A stretch of 64,000 nucleotides of DNA from Roseovarius atlanticus (GCF_001441615.1 NZ_LAXJ01000020.1:62001-126000); one strand, 5' to 3'. Counted from the stretch's first letter, positions 26,279 through 35,538 are shown. Notes: generated by a model from the sequence alone, not told the origin. A program made the numbers and translations.

Positions 26279-27078
26279 TGAGTGTACTGGTGGTCATCCC
26301 GGCGCGCTATGCCTCGAGCCGCTATCCGGGCAAGCCCTTGGCCGTGCTGCGCGGCGCGGACGGCACGGAAAAGAGCCTGATCGAGCGCAGCTGGCTGGCG
26401 GCCACGAGCGTTTCGGGCGTCGACCGTGTGGTCGTGGCCACGGATGACGCGCGAATCGAAGAGGCGGCCGGTGCGTTCGGCGCCGAGGTGGTGATGACGT
26501 CGCCCGACTGCGCCAACGGGACCGAACGCTGTGCCGAGGCGCTGGGAAAGCTGGGCGGCGATTACGAGATCGTGGTGAACTTGCAGGGCGACGCGCCGCT
26601 GACGCCGCATTGGTTCGTCGAGGACCTGATCGCCGGGATGCGCCGGGACCCCGAGACCGACGTGGCCACGCCGGTACTGCGCTGCGACGGGCGGGCATTG
26701 AACGGTTTCCTGCAAGACCGCGCCAATGGCCGGGTCGGTGGTACGACGGCGGTTTTCGGCCAATCGCGCCATGCCCTCTATTTCTCGAAAGAGGTGGTGC
26801 CCTACACTTCGCGGGTGTATGGCGACGCGGAAGAGACGCCGGTGTTTCACCATGTGGGGGTCTATGCCTACAGACCCGAGGCGCTAAGTGCTTACGGCAC
26901 CTGGTCGACGGGTCCGCTGGAGACGCTGGAAGGGCTTGAGCAGCTGCGTTTCCTCGAAAATCGGCGTTCGATCCTGTGTGTCGAGGTCGAGGCGCGTGGT
27001 CGGCAGTTCTGGGAACTAAACAACCCGGAAGATATTGAAAGGATAGAAGGCATGATGCGGGATATGCACATGTCGTAG
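26278..27078 (+). CDS. kdsB: 3-deoxy-manno-octulosonate cytidylyltransferase
   Basis: 266 residues. KdsB activates Kdo as CMP-Kdo for lipopolysaccharide core or capsule synthesis. The N-terminal nucleotide-binding motif VVIPARYASSRYPGKPL, VVATDD and VNLQGDAPL are all characteristic. The start codon shares the last base of the cysQ stop. Roseobacters can carry more than one kdsB-like gene, so this copy may serve a capsule rather than the core. galU follows after 117 bp. Confidence 0.9.
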   Translation: MSVLVVIPARYASSRYPGKPLAVLRGADGTEKSLIERSWLAATSVSGVDRVVVATDDARIEEAAGAFGAEVVMTSPDCANGTERCAEALGKLGGDYEIVVNLQGDAPLTPHWFVEDLIAGMRRDPETDVATPVLRCDGRALNGFLQDRANGRVGGTTAVFGQSRHALYFSKEVVPYTSRVYGDAEETPVFHHVGVYAYRPEALSAYGTWSTGPLETLEGLEQLRFLENRRSILCVEVEARGRQFWELNNPEDIERIEGMMRDMHMS

Positions 27079-27195
27079 GCATGGCGAAGAAACCGGACCT
27101 GATTTCACAGGTTCGCCACATTGAGCCGGTTGTATTCCGGCGTGTGACATGGGTCTTCTTTGTACGAGTTGCCGCAAGCGGCTGAGGAGCTTTAG

Positions 27196-28095
27196 ATGCG
27201 CAAAAAACTTACAAAAGCGATTTTCCCCGTGGCCGGGCTTGGCACGCGGTTTCTGCCGGCGACCAAATCGGTTCCGAAAGAGATCATGACGCTGGTCGAC
27301 CGCCCGCTGGTGCAATACGCCATCGACGAGGCGCGTGAAGCCGGGATCAAGGAATTCATCTTTGTCACCTCGCGTGGCAAGGGCGCGCTGGAGGATTACT
27401 TCGACAACGCGCCCCAGCTCGAGCAGGAGCTGCGCAAGAAGGGCAAGGACGAGCTGCTGGAGATCCTGAAGTCCACCAACATGGACAGCGGCGAGATCGC
27501 CTATACCCGCCAGAACAAGGCGCTGGGCCTGGGCCACGCGGTGTGGTGCGCGCGGCGGCTGATCGGCAACGAGCCCTTCGCGGTGATCCTGCCCGACGAC
27601 GTGATCGCGGCGGAAAAGTCGTGCCTGGCGCAGATGGCCGAAGCGTTCAAGGAAACCGATGGCGAGAACAACATGGTCGCCGCCATGGAGGTGCCTGCGG
27701 ACAAGGCCTCGGCCTATGGCGTGCTGGACGTGAAGGAAGACATGGGCCGGATCGTTTCGACCAAGGGCATGGTGGAGAAACCCGCCCCCGGCGAGCAGCC
27801 ATCGAACCTGGCCGTGATCGGGCGCTATATCCTGACGCCGACGGTTTTGCAGAAACTGAACAAGAAACAGACCGGCGCCGGTGGAGAGATTCAGCTGACC
27901 GATGCCATTGACGCGGCCCGGGAAGAAGGCGAAGAGGTTCTTGGTTATCGGTTCGAGGGTGAACGGTTCGACTGTGGCTCGAAGTCGGGTTTCTTGCAGG
28001 CGACGGTGGCCTTTGCGCTGAACCGGCCCGAGCTGCGCGACGATCTGCTCAGCTATATCACCGATGTGGTGCAGCCCGCCAAGGCCGCGCAGTAG
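27196..28095 (+). CDS. galU: UTP-glucose-1-phosphate uridylyltransferase
   Basis: 299 residues. Makes UDP-glucose from UTP and glucose 1-phosphate. The signature is AVAGLGTRFLPATKSVPKEIM near the N-terminus, followed by VDRPLVQYAIDEA and, later, EKPAPGEQPSNLAVIGRYIL. UDP-glucose feeds galE directly downstream and many glycosyltransferases. The ATG at 27196 is preceded by GAGGAG at 27183-27188. The galE start lies 20 bp past its stop. Confidence 0.95.
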   Translation: MRKKLTKAIFPVAGLGTRFLPATKSVPKEIMTLVDRPLVQYAIDEAREAGIKEFIFVTSRGKGALEDYFDNAPQLEQELRKKGKDELLEILKSTNMDSGEIAYTRQNKALGLGHAVWCARRLIGNEPFAVILPDDVIAAEKSCLAQMAEAFKETDGENNMVAAMEVPADKASAYGVLDVKEDMGRIVSTKGMVEKPAPGEQPSNLAVIGRYILTPTVLQKLNKKQTGAGGEIQLTDAIDAAREEGEEVLGYRFEGERFDCGSKSGFLQATVAFALNRPELRDDLLSYITDVVQPAKAAQ

Positions 28096-28114
28096 CGAAG
28101 GAGCGCGGCGCCAA

Positions 28115-29098
28115 TTGCCGAATGTACTTGTCACCGGCGGCGCGGGCTATATCGGCTCACATGCCTGCAAGGCGCTGACAGATGCCGGCTATACACCCGT
28201 TACCTATGACAACCTGAGCACCGGATGGGCGGATGCCGTGAAGTTCGGTCCATTCGAGCAGGGCGACCTGCGCGATCGGGCGCGGCTGGACGCGGTGTTT
28301 GCGGCCTATCAGCCCATCGCGGTCTTGCACTTCGGCGCGCTGAGCCAAGTGGGCGAGAGTATGCGCGAGCCGGGGCTTTACTGGGACAACAACGTCACCG
28401 GCTCGCTGGTTCTGATGGAGGCGGCGGTGGCGGCGGGCTGCGAACAGTTCGTGTTTTCCTCGACCTGTGCCACCTATGGCGATCAGGACAACGTGGTGCT
28501 GAATGAGGACAGCCCGCAAGCGCCGATCAACGCCTATGGCGCGTCGAAGCGGGCGATCGAGGACATGCTGTCCGGTTTCGAGGCGGCGCACGGTCTGCGG
28601 CACGTGATCTTTCGGTATTTCAACGTGGCGGGCGCCGATCCCGAGGCAAAGGTGGGCGAGTTCCACCAGCCCGAAACCCACCTTGTGCCGCTGATCCTGG
28701 ATGCGATCGACGGCAAGCGCGATGCGCTGACGATATTCGGCACGGATTACGACACGCCCGACGGCACGTGCATTCGAGATTACGTGCATGTCTGCGATCT
28801 GGTGGATGCGCATGTTCTGGGCCTGAAATGGCTGGAGAGCGGCAAGGACAGCCGGGTGTTCAACCTTGGCACCGGCAGCGGATTTTCCGTGCGCGAGGTG
28901 ATCGACCACGCGCGCCGTATCACCAACAAGGACGTGCCAGTTGTCGAAGGGCTGCGCCGGCCCGGGGACTGCACCAAGCTGGTGTCCGGCTCGGCGCGGG
29001 CGGTATCGGAGCTGGGCTGGAGCCCGGGCCGGTCGACCCTGGACGAGATGATCCGCGATGCCTGGCGGTGGCATCAAACTGGACATTACGACAAATAA
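28115..29098 (+). CDS. galE: UDP-glucose 4-epimerase
   Basis: 327 residues, short-chain dehydrogenase fold. NAD-binding TGGAGYIGSHACKAL begins at residue 6; the catalytic Ser lies in FSSTCATYG and the YxxxK pair in YGASKRAIED. It interconverts UDP-glucose and UDP-galactose. No ATG is available at the right place: the most likely start is the TTG at 28115 (reading MPNVLVTGG), 11 bp after AAGGAG at 28098-28103. It links galU to the glycosyltransferases that follow. Confidence 0.93.
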   Translation: MPNVLVTGGAGYIGSHACKALTDAGYTPVTYDNLSTGWADAVKFGPFEQGDLRDRARLDAVFAAYQPIAVLHFGALSQVGESMREPGLYWDNNVTGSLVLMEAAVAAGCEQFVFSSTCATYGDQDNVVLNEDSPQAPINAYGASKRAIEDMLSGFEAAHGLRHVIFRYFNVAGADPEAKVGEFHQPETHLVPLILDAIDGKRDALTIFGTDYDTPDGTCIRDYVHVCDLVDAHVLGLKWLESGKDSRVFNLGTGSGFSVREVIDHARRITNKDVPVVEGLRRPGDCTKLVSGSARAVSELGWSPGRSTLDEMIRDAWRWHQTGHYDK

Positions 29099-29137
29099 CG
29101 CCGACCCTGCGGTCGCAAGAAGGGTCAGGCAGGACGG

Positions 29138-30160
29138 ATGAACGTGCTTTCGCAGGCATGGGAGGCGTACAGGCTTCGGTGGAAGCGCCGGCGCCTGCTG
29201 TACCGCGCGCTGCGCAAGCGGCGGCAGCTGCGCCCGGTGGTGGACCGCACCGGCCGGATCGCGCCGGGGGACATCCTGTGCTTTTCCACCGTGCGGAACG
29301 AGGCGGTGCGCCTGCCGTTCTTTCTGGCGCATCACCGGGCGCTGGGCGTGCGGCATTTTCTGATCGTGGACAATGACAGCGACGACGGCACGCGCGATTA
29401 CCTTGAGGCGCAAGAGGACGTGTCGCTGTGGCGGACGCAGGCCAGTTACAAGCTGTCGCGGTTCGGCGTCGACTGGCTGACATGGTTGCAGATCAAGCAC
29501 GGGCATGGGCATTGGTGCCTGACGCTGGATGCCGACGAGATCCTGATCTATCCGCATCACGAAACGCGCCCCCTGCCCGCGCTGGTCGACAGGCTGGAGC
29601 AATCGGGGCGCGATTCATTCGGGGTGCTGATGCTGGACATGTATCCCAAGGGCCCGCTGGCGGTGCATCCTTACGAGGCGGGTGATGATCCGTTCGAGCG
29701 GCTGTGCTGGTTCGATGGGGGCAATTACATGATCCAGAAGAAGCCGGAGCTGCACAACCTGTGGATCCAAGGCGGCGTGCGGGCGCGCAAGTTCTTTGCC
29801 GACCGGCCCGAACGGGCGCCGACGATGGGCAAGATGCCCCTGGTGAAGTGGAACCGTCGATATGCCTATGTCAGCAGCGCGCATTCGCTGTTGCCCCGTC
29901 GGCTGAACCGGGTCTACGACGAGGCGGGGGGTGAGCGGTTGTCGGGCGTGTTGCTGCACACGAAGTTCCTGAACACGGTGGTGGACCGGTCCGCCGAGGA
30001 GAAGCAGCGGCAGGAGCATTTTGCCAACAGCGATCTATACGATAGCTATTACGACGCGCTGACCGAAAACCCGGATCTTTGGTGCGAAACCTCGACCCGG
30101 CTGATCGGATGGCGGCAGCTGGAGGCGATGGGCCTGATGTCCAAAGGCAACTGGATCTGA
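29138..30160 (+). CDS. Family 2-type glycosyltransferase, paralogue 1
   Basis: 340 residues. GT-A fold features: STVRNEAVRLPFFLAHHRAL, then LIVDNDSDDGTRDYL and the DXD-like LTLDADEILIYP near residue 130. The family (Glyco_tranf_2_4 type) is common in roseobacters, usually with unknown sugar specificity. The N-terminus is very basic (RLRWKRRRLLYRALRKRR) and may bind the membrane surface. About half of its residues match the next gene, from which it differs by a tandem duplication. It starts 39 bp after galE. Confidence 0.85.
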   Translation: MNVLSQAWEAYRLRWKRRRLLYRALRKRRQLRPVVDRTGRIAPGDILCFSTVRNEAVRLPFFLAHHRALGVRHFLIVDNDSDDGTRDYLEAQEDVSLWRTQASYKLSRFGVDWLTWLQIKHGHGHWCLTLDADEILIYPHHETRPLPALVDRLEQSGRDSFGVLMLDMYPKGPLAVHPYEAGDDPFERLCWFDGGNYMIQKKPELHNLWIQGGVRARKFFADRPERAPTMGKMPLVKWNRRYAYVSSAHSLLPRRLNRVYDEAGGERLSGVLLHTKFLNTVVDRSAEEKQRQEHFANSDLYDSYYDALTENPDLWCETSTRLIGWRQLEAMGLMSKGNWI

Positions 30161-30173
30161 GGAGCGGATTTGT

Positions 30174-30201
30174 TTGCGTTTTGGAAACAATCTCTTATAC
30201 G
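30174..30201 (+). promoter_or_regulatory. Weak candidate promoter between the two paralogous glycosyltransferases
   Basis: TTGCGT (30174-30179) and TATACG (30196-30201) are 16 bp apart within an AT-richer 158-bp gap. The gap is large for this cluster, so an extra promoter is reasonable, but the match is only fair. Confidence 0.25.
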
Positions 30202-30318
30202 GATTGGAGGGGAACGGAACCGGCCATTTCGGCGGTGTGTCATTTTGGAAAAGAATGTTTTAACACGGGGCGTGTATTATGGCGGCCGGTCAGTCCGGCG
30301 GCCCAGAGGATGTGAGTA

Positions 30319-31329
30319 GTGAGTTTGTTGCAGTCATATGCCATGCGGCTGCGCCGGAAGCGGCACAGGGTGCGCGCGTTTCGCAAGCATTTCGCGCTCA
30401 AGCCCGTGGTGGACCGCACGCGCAAGATCCGCCCCGGTGACATTCTGCTTTTCAGCACCATGCGCGACGAGTTCGTGCGCCTGCCGTTCTTTTTGCAGTA
30501 TTACCGTAACCTTGGCGTGTCGCATTTCCTGATCGTCGACAATGACAGCACCGATGGCGGGCGCGAGTTCATGGCCGACCAGGAGGACGTGTCGGTCTGG
30601 ACCACCAAGGCCAGCTACAAGGGGTCGAAGTTCGGTGTCGACTGGCTGAACTGGTTGCAGCGCAAATATGGCCACGGTCACTGGACGCTGGTGGTCGATC
30701 CCGATGAGCTGTTCATTTACCCGTTCTGTGACACGCGGCCAATCCGGGCACTGACCGACTGGCTGGACACCAGCCAGGTCAAATCATTCGGCGCGATGCT
30801 GCTGGACATGTATCCCAAGGGGCGGATCGATGACGTGCGATACCTGCCCGGGCAGGACCCGCTGGAGATTGCGGGATGGTTCGACCCCGGCAATTACGTG
30901 ATCGAGAAGAACCGGCAATACGGCAACCTGTGGATACAAGGCGGGCCGCGCAGCCGTGTGTTCTTTGCCGACCGGCCCAAGAAGGCGCCGGCGCTGAACA
31001 AGACGCCGCTGGTGCGGTGGGACAAGCGATATACCTATATCAGTTCGACCCACACGCTTTTGCCGCGGGGCTTGAACCTGACCTATGACGAGTGGGGCGG
31101 GGAAAAGGCCAGCGGCATCCTGCTGCACGCGAAGTTTCTGAACACCTTCACCGCCAAGGCTGAGGAAGAGCTGCGACGCGGTCAACACTATGCCGGGAGT
31201 GTCGAATACAAATCATATGCCGAGAAATTTCAGGACAGTCCCGACCTTTGGTGCAAATGGTCGGAAAAATATATAAACTGGCGGCAGTTAGAAATTCTTG
31301 GGCTGATGTCCAAGGGAAACTGGGCATGA
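30319..31329 (+). CDS. Family 2-type glycosyltransferase, paralogue 2
   Basis: 336 residues, colinear with the preceding gene along its whole length: FSTMRDEFVRLPFFLQYY, LIVDNDSTDGGREF, VVDPDELFIYPF, DMYPKG, LWIQGGPRSRVFFADRP and the shared C-terminal WRQLE-LGLMSKGNW. The DXD-like site is DPDE here against DADE in paralogue 1. It starts at a GTG (30319) with AGAGGA about 9 bp upstream. The 13-bp gap to the GT14-like gene indicates cotranscription. Acceptor and donor are unknown. Confidence 0.85.
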   Translation: MSLLQSYAMRLRRKRHRVRAFRKHFALKPVVDRTRKIRPGDILLFSTMRDEFVRLPFFLQYYRNLGVSHFLIVDNDSTDGGREFMADQEDVSVWTTKASYKGSKFGVDWLNWLQRKYGHGHWTLVVDPDELFIYPFCDTRPIRALTDWLDTSQVKSFGAMLLDMYPKGRIDDVRYLPGQDPLEIAGWFDPGNYVIEKNRQYGNLWIQGGPRSRVFFADRPKKAPALNKTPLVRWDKRYTYISSTHTLLPRGLNLTYDEWGGEKASGILLHAKFLNTFTAKAEEELRRGQHYAGSVEYKSYAEKFQDSPDLWCKWSEKYINWRQLEILGLMSKGNWA

Positions 31330-31342
31330 GGATGGGCAGAGG

Positions 31343-33043
31343 GTGAGCGTCGGCATCATAATGCTGGTCCACACGGCCTTTGACCGGGCCGAGCAGGTGG
31401 CACGGCATTGGGCCGCGTCTGGCTGTCCGTTGGTCATTCACGCCGACCGGAACGTGCCCAACGCAACCTACCGCAAGTTCATCGACGCGCTGTCGGATCT
31501 GGACAGGGTCAAGTTCGCCCGGCGCCATCGCTGCGAATGGGGCACCTGGGGGCTGGTTGCGGCGACGCAGGAAGCGTCGGAAATCATGTTGAACAGCTTT
31601 CCGGATGTGCGGCATGTCTATCTTGCCTCCGGCTCTTGCCTGCCGCTGCGCCCTGTGCAGGAGCTGATCGACTATCTGGCAGAGCGGCCGCAGACCGATT
31701 TCATTGAAAGCGCGACGACGGCGGATGTGCCGTGGACCATCGGTGGGCTCGATCACGAGCGGTTCACTCTGCGCTTTCCCTTTTCTTGGCGGCGCAATCG
31801 CAAGCTGTTTGACCGCTATGTCGCCCTACAACGCAAGATTGGCTACAAGCGGCGCATCCCCAACGGGATCGTCCCGCATATGGGCAGCCAATGGTGGTGC
31901 CTGACGCGGCAAACCTTGTCGGCAATCCTGACAGACCCCGAGCGGGCAACCTATGACAGCTATTTCAAACGCGTGTGGATCCCGGACGAAAGCTATTTCC
32001 AGACCCTTGCAAGGCTCTATTCCAGGCAGATCGAAAGCCGTTCGTTGACCCTGTCGAAGTTCGACTACCAGGGCAAGCCGCATATTTTCTATGACGATCA
32101 CCTACAACTCTTGCGGCGGTCGGACTGTTTCGTGGCGCGTAAGATCTGGCCCTTTGCCAATCGGCTCTACAATGCGTTCCTGACCGACGCGGCAGGCGCG
32201 ATGAAGCGGACCGAGCCCAACCCCGGCAAGATCGACCGGATCTTTGCCAAGGCGGTGGAGCGGCGCACGCGCGGGCGGCCCGGCCTGCTGATGCAAAGCC
32301 GGTTTCCGGTGGAGGGGCGCGAGAACGGGCTGACCTGTGCGCAGTACTCTGTGTTCGAGGGGTTCAGCGACCTGTTCGAGAATTTCGAACCTTGGCTGGC
32401 CAAGGTCACGGGCACGCGGGTGCATGGGCATTTGTTTGCGCCGGAGCGGGCCGAGTTTTCCGACGGGCAGACGGTTATGAACGGCGCGCTGAGCGACAGC
32501 GCCAAGCTGCGCGATTACAACCCGCAGGCGTTTCTGGCGAGCCTGATCTGGAACACGCGCGGCGAGCGGCAGTGTTTCCAGCTGGGACCGCGCGACCACA
32601 TCAAGAAGATCGAGTGGTCCCTGGCCAAGGACCAGAACGCGCAGATCTCGGTCATTTCGGGCGCGTGGGCGGTGCCGCTGTTCAAGTCGAACATGAACTT
32701 CGCCGACATCCGGCAGGAGGCGGCGCTGTTGCAACAAGTCGAGAGCAAGCACTTGGACGTGCTGCGCTCGCAATGGGGCAAGGCGCGGGTGCGCATCTGG
32801 ACCATGGCGGAGTTCATCGAGGCGCCGATGGAGCCGTTGCAGACGATCATCGACGAGATCGGCAAGCAAAGCGTGCACGGTTTGGCCGAAGTGCCCAAGA
32901 TGGCCGACCTGACCGGGTTTGGGCAGTTCCTGCAGAACCTCAAGAACCAGGGGATGCATCCCTACCTGATGGGGGATTTCCCGGTGGAGCATCGCCTGCA
33001 CGAGCCGCAGGGGCAGACACGCAAACCCTACCTGGTGCGATGA
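31343..33043 (+). CDS. GT14-like (core-2/I-branching) N-acetylglucosaminyltransferase family protein
   Basis: 566 residues. The N-terminal 270 residues match the branching-enzyme type: VGIIMLVHTAFDRAEQVARHW, HRCEWGTWGLVAATQ, VYLASGSCLPLRP, GSQWWCLTR and WIPDESYFQTLARL, the motif set of beta-1,6-N-acetylglucosaminyltransferases and xylosyltransferases. The C-terminal 300 residues form a second domain of unknown function that includes a HLFAPERAEFSDG segment. The sugar is inferred from the family only. Its stop abuts the sulfotransferase ATG with no gap. Confidence 0.83.
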   Translation: MSVGIIMLVHTAFDRAEQVARHWAASGCPLVIHADRNVPNATYRKFIDALSDLDRVKFARRHRCEWGTWGLVAATQEASEIMLNSFPDVRHVYLASGSCLPLRPVQELIDYLAERPQTDFIESATTADVPWTIGGLDHERFTLRFPFSWRRNRKLFDRYVALQRKIGYKRRIPNGIVPHMGSQWWCLTRQTLSAILTDPERATYDSYFKRVWIPDESYFQTLARLYSRQIESRSLTLSKFDYQGKPHIFYDDHLQLLRRSDCFVARKIWPFANRLYNAFLTDAAGAMKRTEPNPGKIDRIFAKAVERRTRGRPGLLMQSRFPVEGRENGLTCAQYSVFEGFSDLFENFEPWLAKVTGTRVHGHLFAPERAEFSDGQTVMNGALSDSAKLRDYNPQAFLASLIWNTRGERQCFQLGPRDHIKKIEWSLAKDQNAQISVISGAWAVPLFKSNMNFADIRQEAALLQQVESKHLDVLRSQWGKARVRIWTMAEFIEAPMEPLQTIIDEIGKQSVHGLAEVPKMADLTGFGQFLQNLKNQGMHPYLMGDFPVEHRLHEPQGQTRKPYLVR

Positions 33044-34474
33044 ATGGCATTCAATTTCGACTATTTCGTGGTGTTCGCCGAGATGCGCACCGGCTCGAAC
33101 TTTCTTGAAGCGAACCTGAACGCTTTTGAGAGCTTCGAGTGCTTCGGCGAGGCGTTCAATCCGCATTTCATCGGCTACCCCAACCGCGACGAGATCGCGG
33201 GCGTCGCGCAGCACACGCGGGATGCCGATCCGATGCAGTTGATCAAGGCGGTGCGGGACGTTCCGGACAAGCTGGGCGGGTTTCGGTATTTCCACGACCA
33301 CGATCCGAGGATCCTGGACGTGATGTTGGACGATCCGCGCTGCGCCAAGATAATCCTGACGCGCAATCCACTGGATAGTTATGTTAGCTGGAAAATCGCG
33401 CAGGCGACGGGGCAGTGGAAGCTGACCAACGTCAAGCGGCGCAAGGACAGCCAGGTGCGGTTCGACAAGGCCGAGTTCGATACACATGTGACCAAACTGC
33501 AAGAGTTCCAGGTGCAGTTGCTGAACCGGCTTCAGTCCGCGGGTCAGACGGCGTTCTACATCGCCTACGAAGACCTTCAGGATCTTGACGTGCTGAATGG
33601 GCTGGCGAAGTTTCTTGGCAGTGACGAGCGGCTGGAGGCACTGGACGGGTCGCTGAAAAAGCAGAACCCCAGTGCGCTGGAAGACAAGGTATCGAACTTC
33701 AAGGACATGGAGCAGGCGTTTGCCGGGCTGGACCCGTTCAACCTGACCCGGACCCCGAATTTCGAGCCGCGCCGGGGGCCGGCGGTTCCGGGTTTCGTGA
33801 CAGGGGCACATGCGGGGTTGCTTTACATGCCAATCCGGTCCGGACCCGAGGCGGAGGTGTGCGCCTGGCTGGCAGGCCTTGATGGCGTGGCGGTCGAGGA
33901 TTTGCCGACGAAGCTGAACCAGAAGGAATTGCGGCAGTGGAAGCGGCGCAAGCCGGGGCACCGCAGTTTCACCGTGTTGCGGCACCCTGTGGCGCGGGCC
34001 CATGCCGCGTTCTGCGACAAGATCCTTCAGACTGGGCCGGGATGTTTCGCGGATATCCGCAAGACGCTTCGGAATTTTCACAAGCTGCCGCTGCCGGGAA
34101 AGATGCCGGACGAGGATTATGGGGTTGAGGTGCACAAGTTGGCCTTTGGCGCCTTCCTGGAATTCCTGAAAGCGAACCTGGCGGGCCAGACAAATATCCG
34201 GGTAGACGCACATTGGGCGACGCAGGCGTCGGTGATGCAGGGTATGGCGCAGTTCAGCCTGCCGGACATGGTGCTGCGCGAGGATGACCTGGTCGAGGCA
34301 TTGCCGCGCCTTGCGGCGTCGGTGGGATATGACGCGGCGGAGGTCCCCGCGACACCGGCGTCGGATCAGCCATTCTCGATCAACGAGATCTATGACGACG
34401 AGATCGAGACGCTGGTCAGCGACATCTACCAGCGGGACTACATGATGTTCGGCTTTACGTCCTACGCGGCCTGA
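33044..34474 (+). CDS. Tandem-domain sulfotransferase (Stf0-like plus second sulfotransferase-like half)
   Basis: 476 residues. The first half is Stf0-like: a 5'-phosphosulfate-loop region FAEMRTGSNFLEANLNAF (residues 10-27) and a 3'-phosphate segment IILTRNPLDSYVSWK. A second, related fold appears from about residue 250: LLYMPIRSGPEAEVCAWLAG stands where the PAPS loop should be, and SFTVLRHPVARAHAAFCD is a good 3'-phosphate motif. The second loop lacks the usual Lys/Arg-Thr-Gly, so that half may be inactive or regulatory. It probably sulfates the glycan made by the neighbouring transferases. Its end overlaps convergent ptsN by 13 bp. Confidence 0.82.
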   Translation: MAFNFDYFVVFAEMRTGSNFLEANLNAFESFECFGEAFNPHFIGYPNRDEIAGVAQHTRDADPMQLIKAVRDVPDKLGGFRYFHDHDPRILDVMLDDPRCAKIILTRNPLDSYVSWKIAQATGQWKLTNVKRRKDSQVRFDKAEFDTHVTKLQEFQVQLLNRLQSAGQTAFYIAYEDLQDLDVLNGLAKFLGSDERLEALDGSLKKQNPSALEDKVSNFKDMEQAFAGLDPFNLTRTPNFEPRRGPAVPGFVTGAHAGLLYMPIRSGPEAEVCAWLAGLDGVAVEDLPTKLNQKELRQWKRRKPGHRSFTVLRHPVARAHAAFCDKILQTGPGCFADIRKTLRNFHKLPLPGKMPDEDYGVEVHKLAFGAFLEFLKANLAGQTNIRVDAHWATQASVMQGMAQFSLPDMVLREDDLVEALPRLAASVGYDAAEVPATPASDQPFSINEIYDDEIETLVSDIYQRDYMMFGFTSYAA

Positions 34475-34926
34475 ACCGACTGTGCCTCTGTGATGATGGT
34501 GTGCAGGGTCGCCGGATCGTCGTTCGCACGCAGCTTGGCGCAGATTGCCGGATCGCGGAGCGTGCGCGACACAAGGGCCAGCGCCTTGAGGTGTTCCACA
34601 CCTGCATCTTCGGGCGCGAACAGGGCGAAGGCCATATCCACGGGCTGACGGTCAACCGAGTTGAAGTCGATCGGCGTTTCCAGAAGGACAAGAGCACCGA
34701 CCACCGAGTCGATGCCGGACAGACGGGCATGGGGCAGGGCGACCCCGTGCCCGACACCCGTCGGACCAAGGTTTTCACGTTCGATCAGGGCATCGACGAC
34801 GGCCTGGTGATTGAGGCCATAGACCGACTCGGCGATGCTGCCCAGCTCATGCAACAGGCGTTTCTTGCTGGACACGGACGAGTAGACCCGCACCGCGTCA
34901 GGCCGCAAAATCTGAGAGAACTGCAT
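34462..34926 (-). CDS. ptsN: Nitrogen-regulatory PTS EIIA protein PtsN
   Basis: 154 residues, fructose/mannitol-type EIIA fold. The phosphorylated His sits in GVGHGVALPHARL (near residue 67). EIIA-Ntr receives phosphate from PtsP/NPr and controls potassium uptake, sigma factors and other targets. It follows hpf by 48 bp on the minus strand. The C-terminus overlaps the convergent sulfotransferase. Confidence 0.94.
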   Translation of the reverse strand: MQFSQILRPDAVRVYSSVSSKKRLLHELGSIAESVYGLNHQAVVDALIERENLGPTGVGHGVALPHARLSGIDSVVGALVLLETPIDFNSVDRQPVDMAFALFAPEDAGVEHLKALALVSRTLRDPAICAKLRANDDPATLHTIITEAQSVQAA

Positions 34927-34974
34927 TCAGCTATGCTCCATCGACGGCCGGCGCCGCCTTGCTTGCTCGATCAT

Positions 34975-35538
34975 TTACGGGTCGATCCATCCTATATTGC
35001 CGTCATCACGGCGATACACGACGTTCAGCCCATTCTTTCCTTCATTTCGGAACACGAGCACCGGTGCGCCGGCAAGCTCCATCTGCATGACGGCTTCTCC
35101 GACCGACAGAGAGGGAATCCGATGTTCCATCTCTGCAACGATAACCGGCTGGAGGCTTTCTGGTTCCGATTCTTCCCCATCGCTTTCGGAGGCGAGGATA
35201 TAGGCGGATGCCTGAGAAAGTTCAATAGGTTCCGCCCGGTCGCGATGATGGTCCTTCAGGCGGCGCTTGTAGCGGCGCAACTGCTTTTCCAATTTTTCGC
35301 TGCAATCGTCGAAAGCAGCATAGATTTCATGCGCGTGGGCCTTGGCCTGTGCGGTCAGACCGGTGGAGAGGTGGACCGTCGCCTCGCAGACAAACTCGCT
35401 CGCGCTCTTGGAAAAGATCACGTGCGCGTCCGTGGGCCGTTCGGCATATTTTTCCACAATGGAGTTCAATTCGTTCTCGACGTGAGTCTGCAAAGCCTGG
35501 CCGACATCGATTTGTTTTCCACTGATTTGATAGCGCAT
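34975..35538 (-). CDS. hpf: Ribosome hibernation-promoting factor, long form
   Basis: 187 residues. The N-terminal RaiA/HPF domain (1-100; MRYQISGKQIDVGQALQTHV, HEIYAAFDDCSEKLEKQLRRYKRRLKDH) binds the 30S decoding centre; the C-terminal domain (about 130-187; MEHRIPSLSVGEAVMQMELAGAPVLVFRN) drives 100S dimer formation in long HPFs. A 19-bp near-palindrome lies 46 bp before its start. In many proteobacteria rpoN lies directly upstream; here lptB is the neighbour. Confidence 0.94.
   Translation of the reverse strand: MRYQISGKQIDVGQALQTHVENELNSIVEKYAERPTDAHVIFSKSASEFVCEATVHLSTGLTAQAKAHAHEIYAAFDDCSEKLEKQLRRYKRRLKDHHRDRAEPIELSQASAYILASESDGEESEPESLQPVIVAEMEHRIPSLSVGEAVMQMELAGAPVLVFRNEGKNGLNVVYRRDDGNIGWIDP

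Noticed and set aside
32102..34213. A 703-codon open frame antisense to the GT14-like and sulfotransferase genes
   Set aside because: Spans two adjacent genes, contains no recognisable domain and is typical of GC-rich shadow frames.
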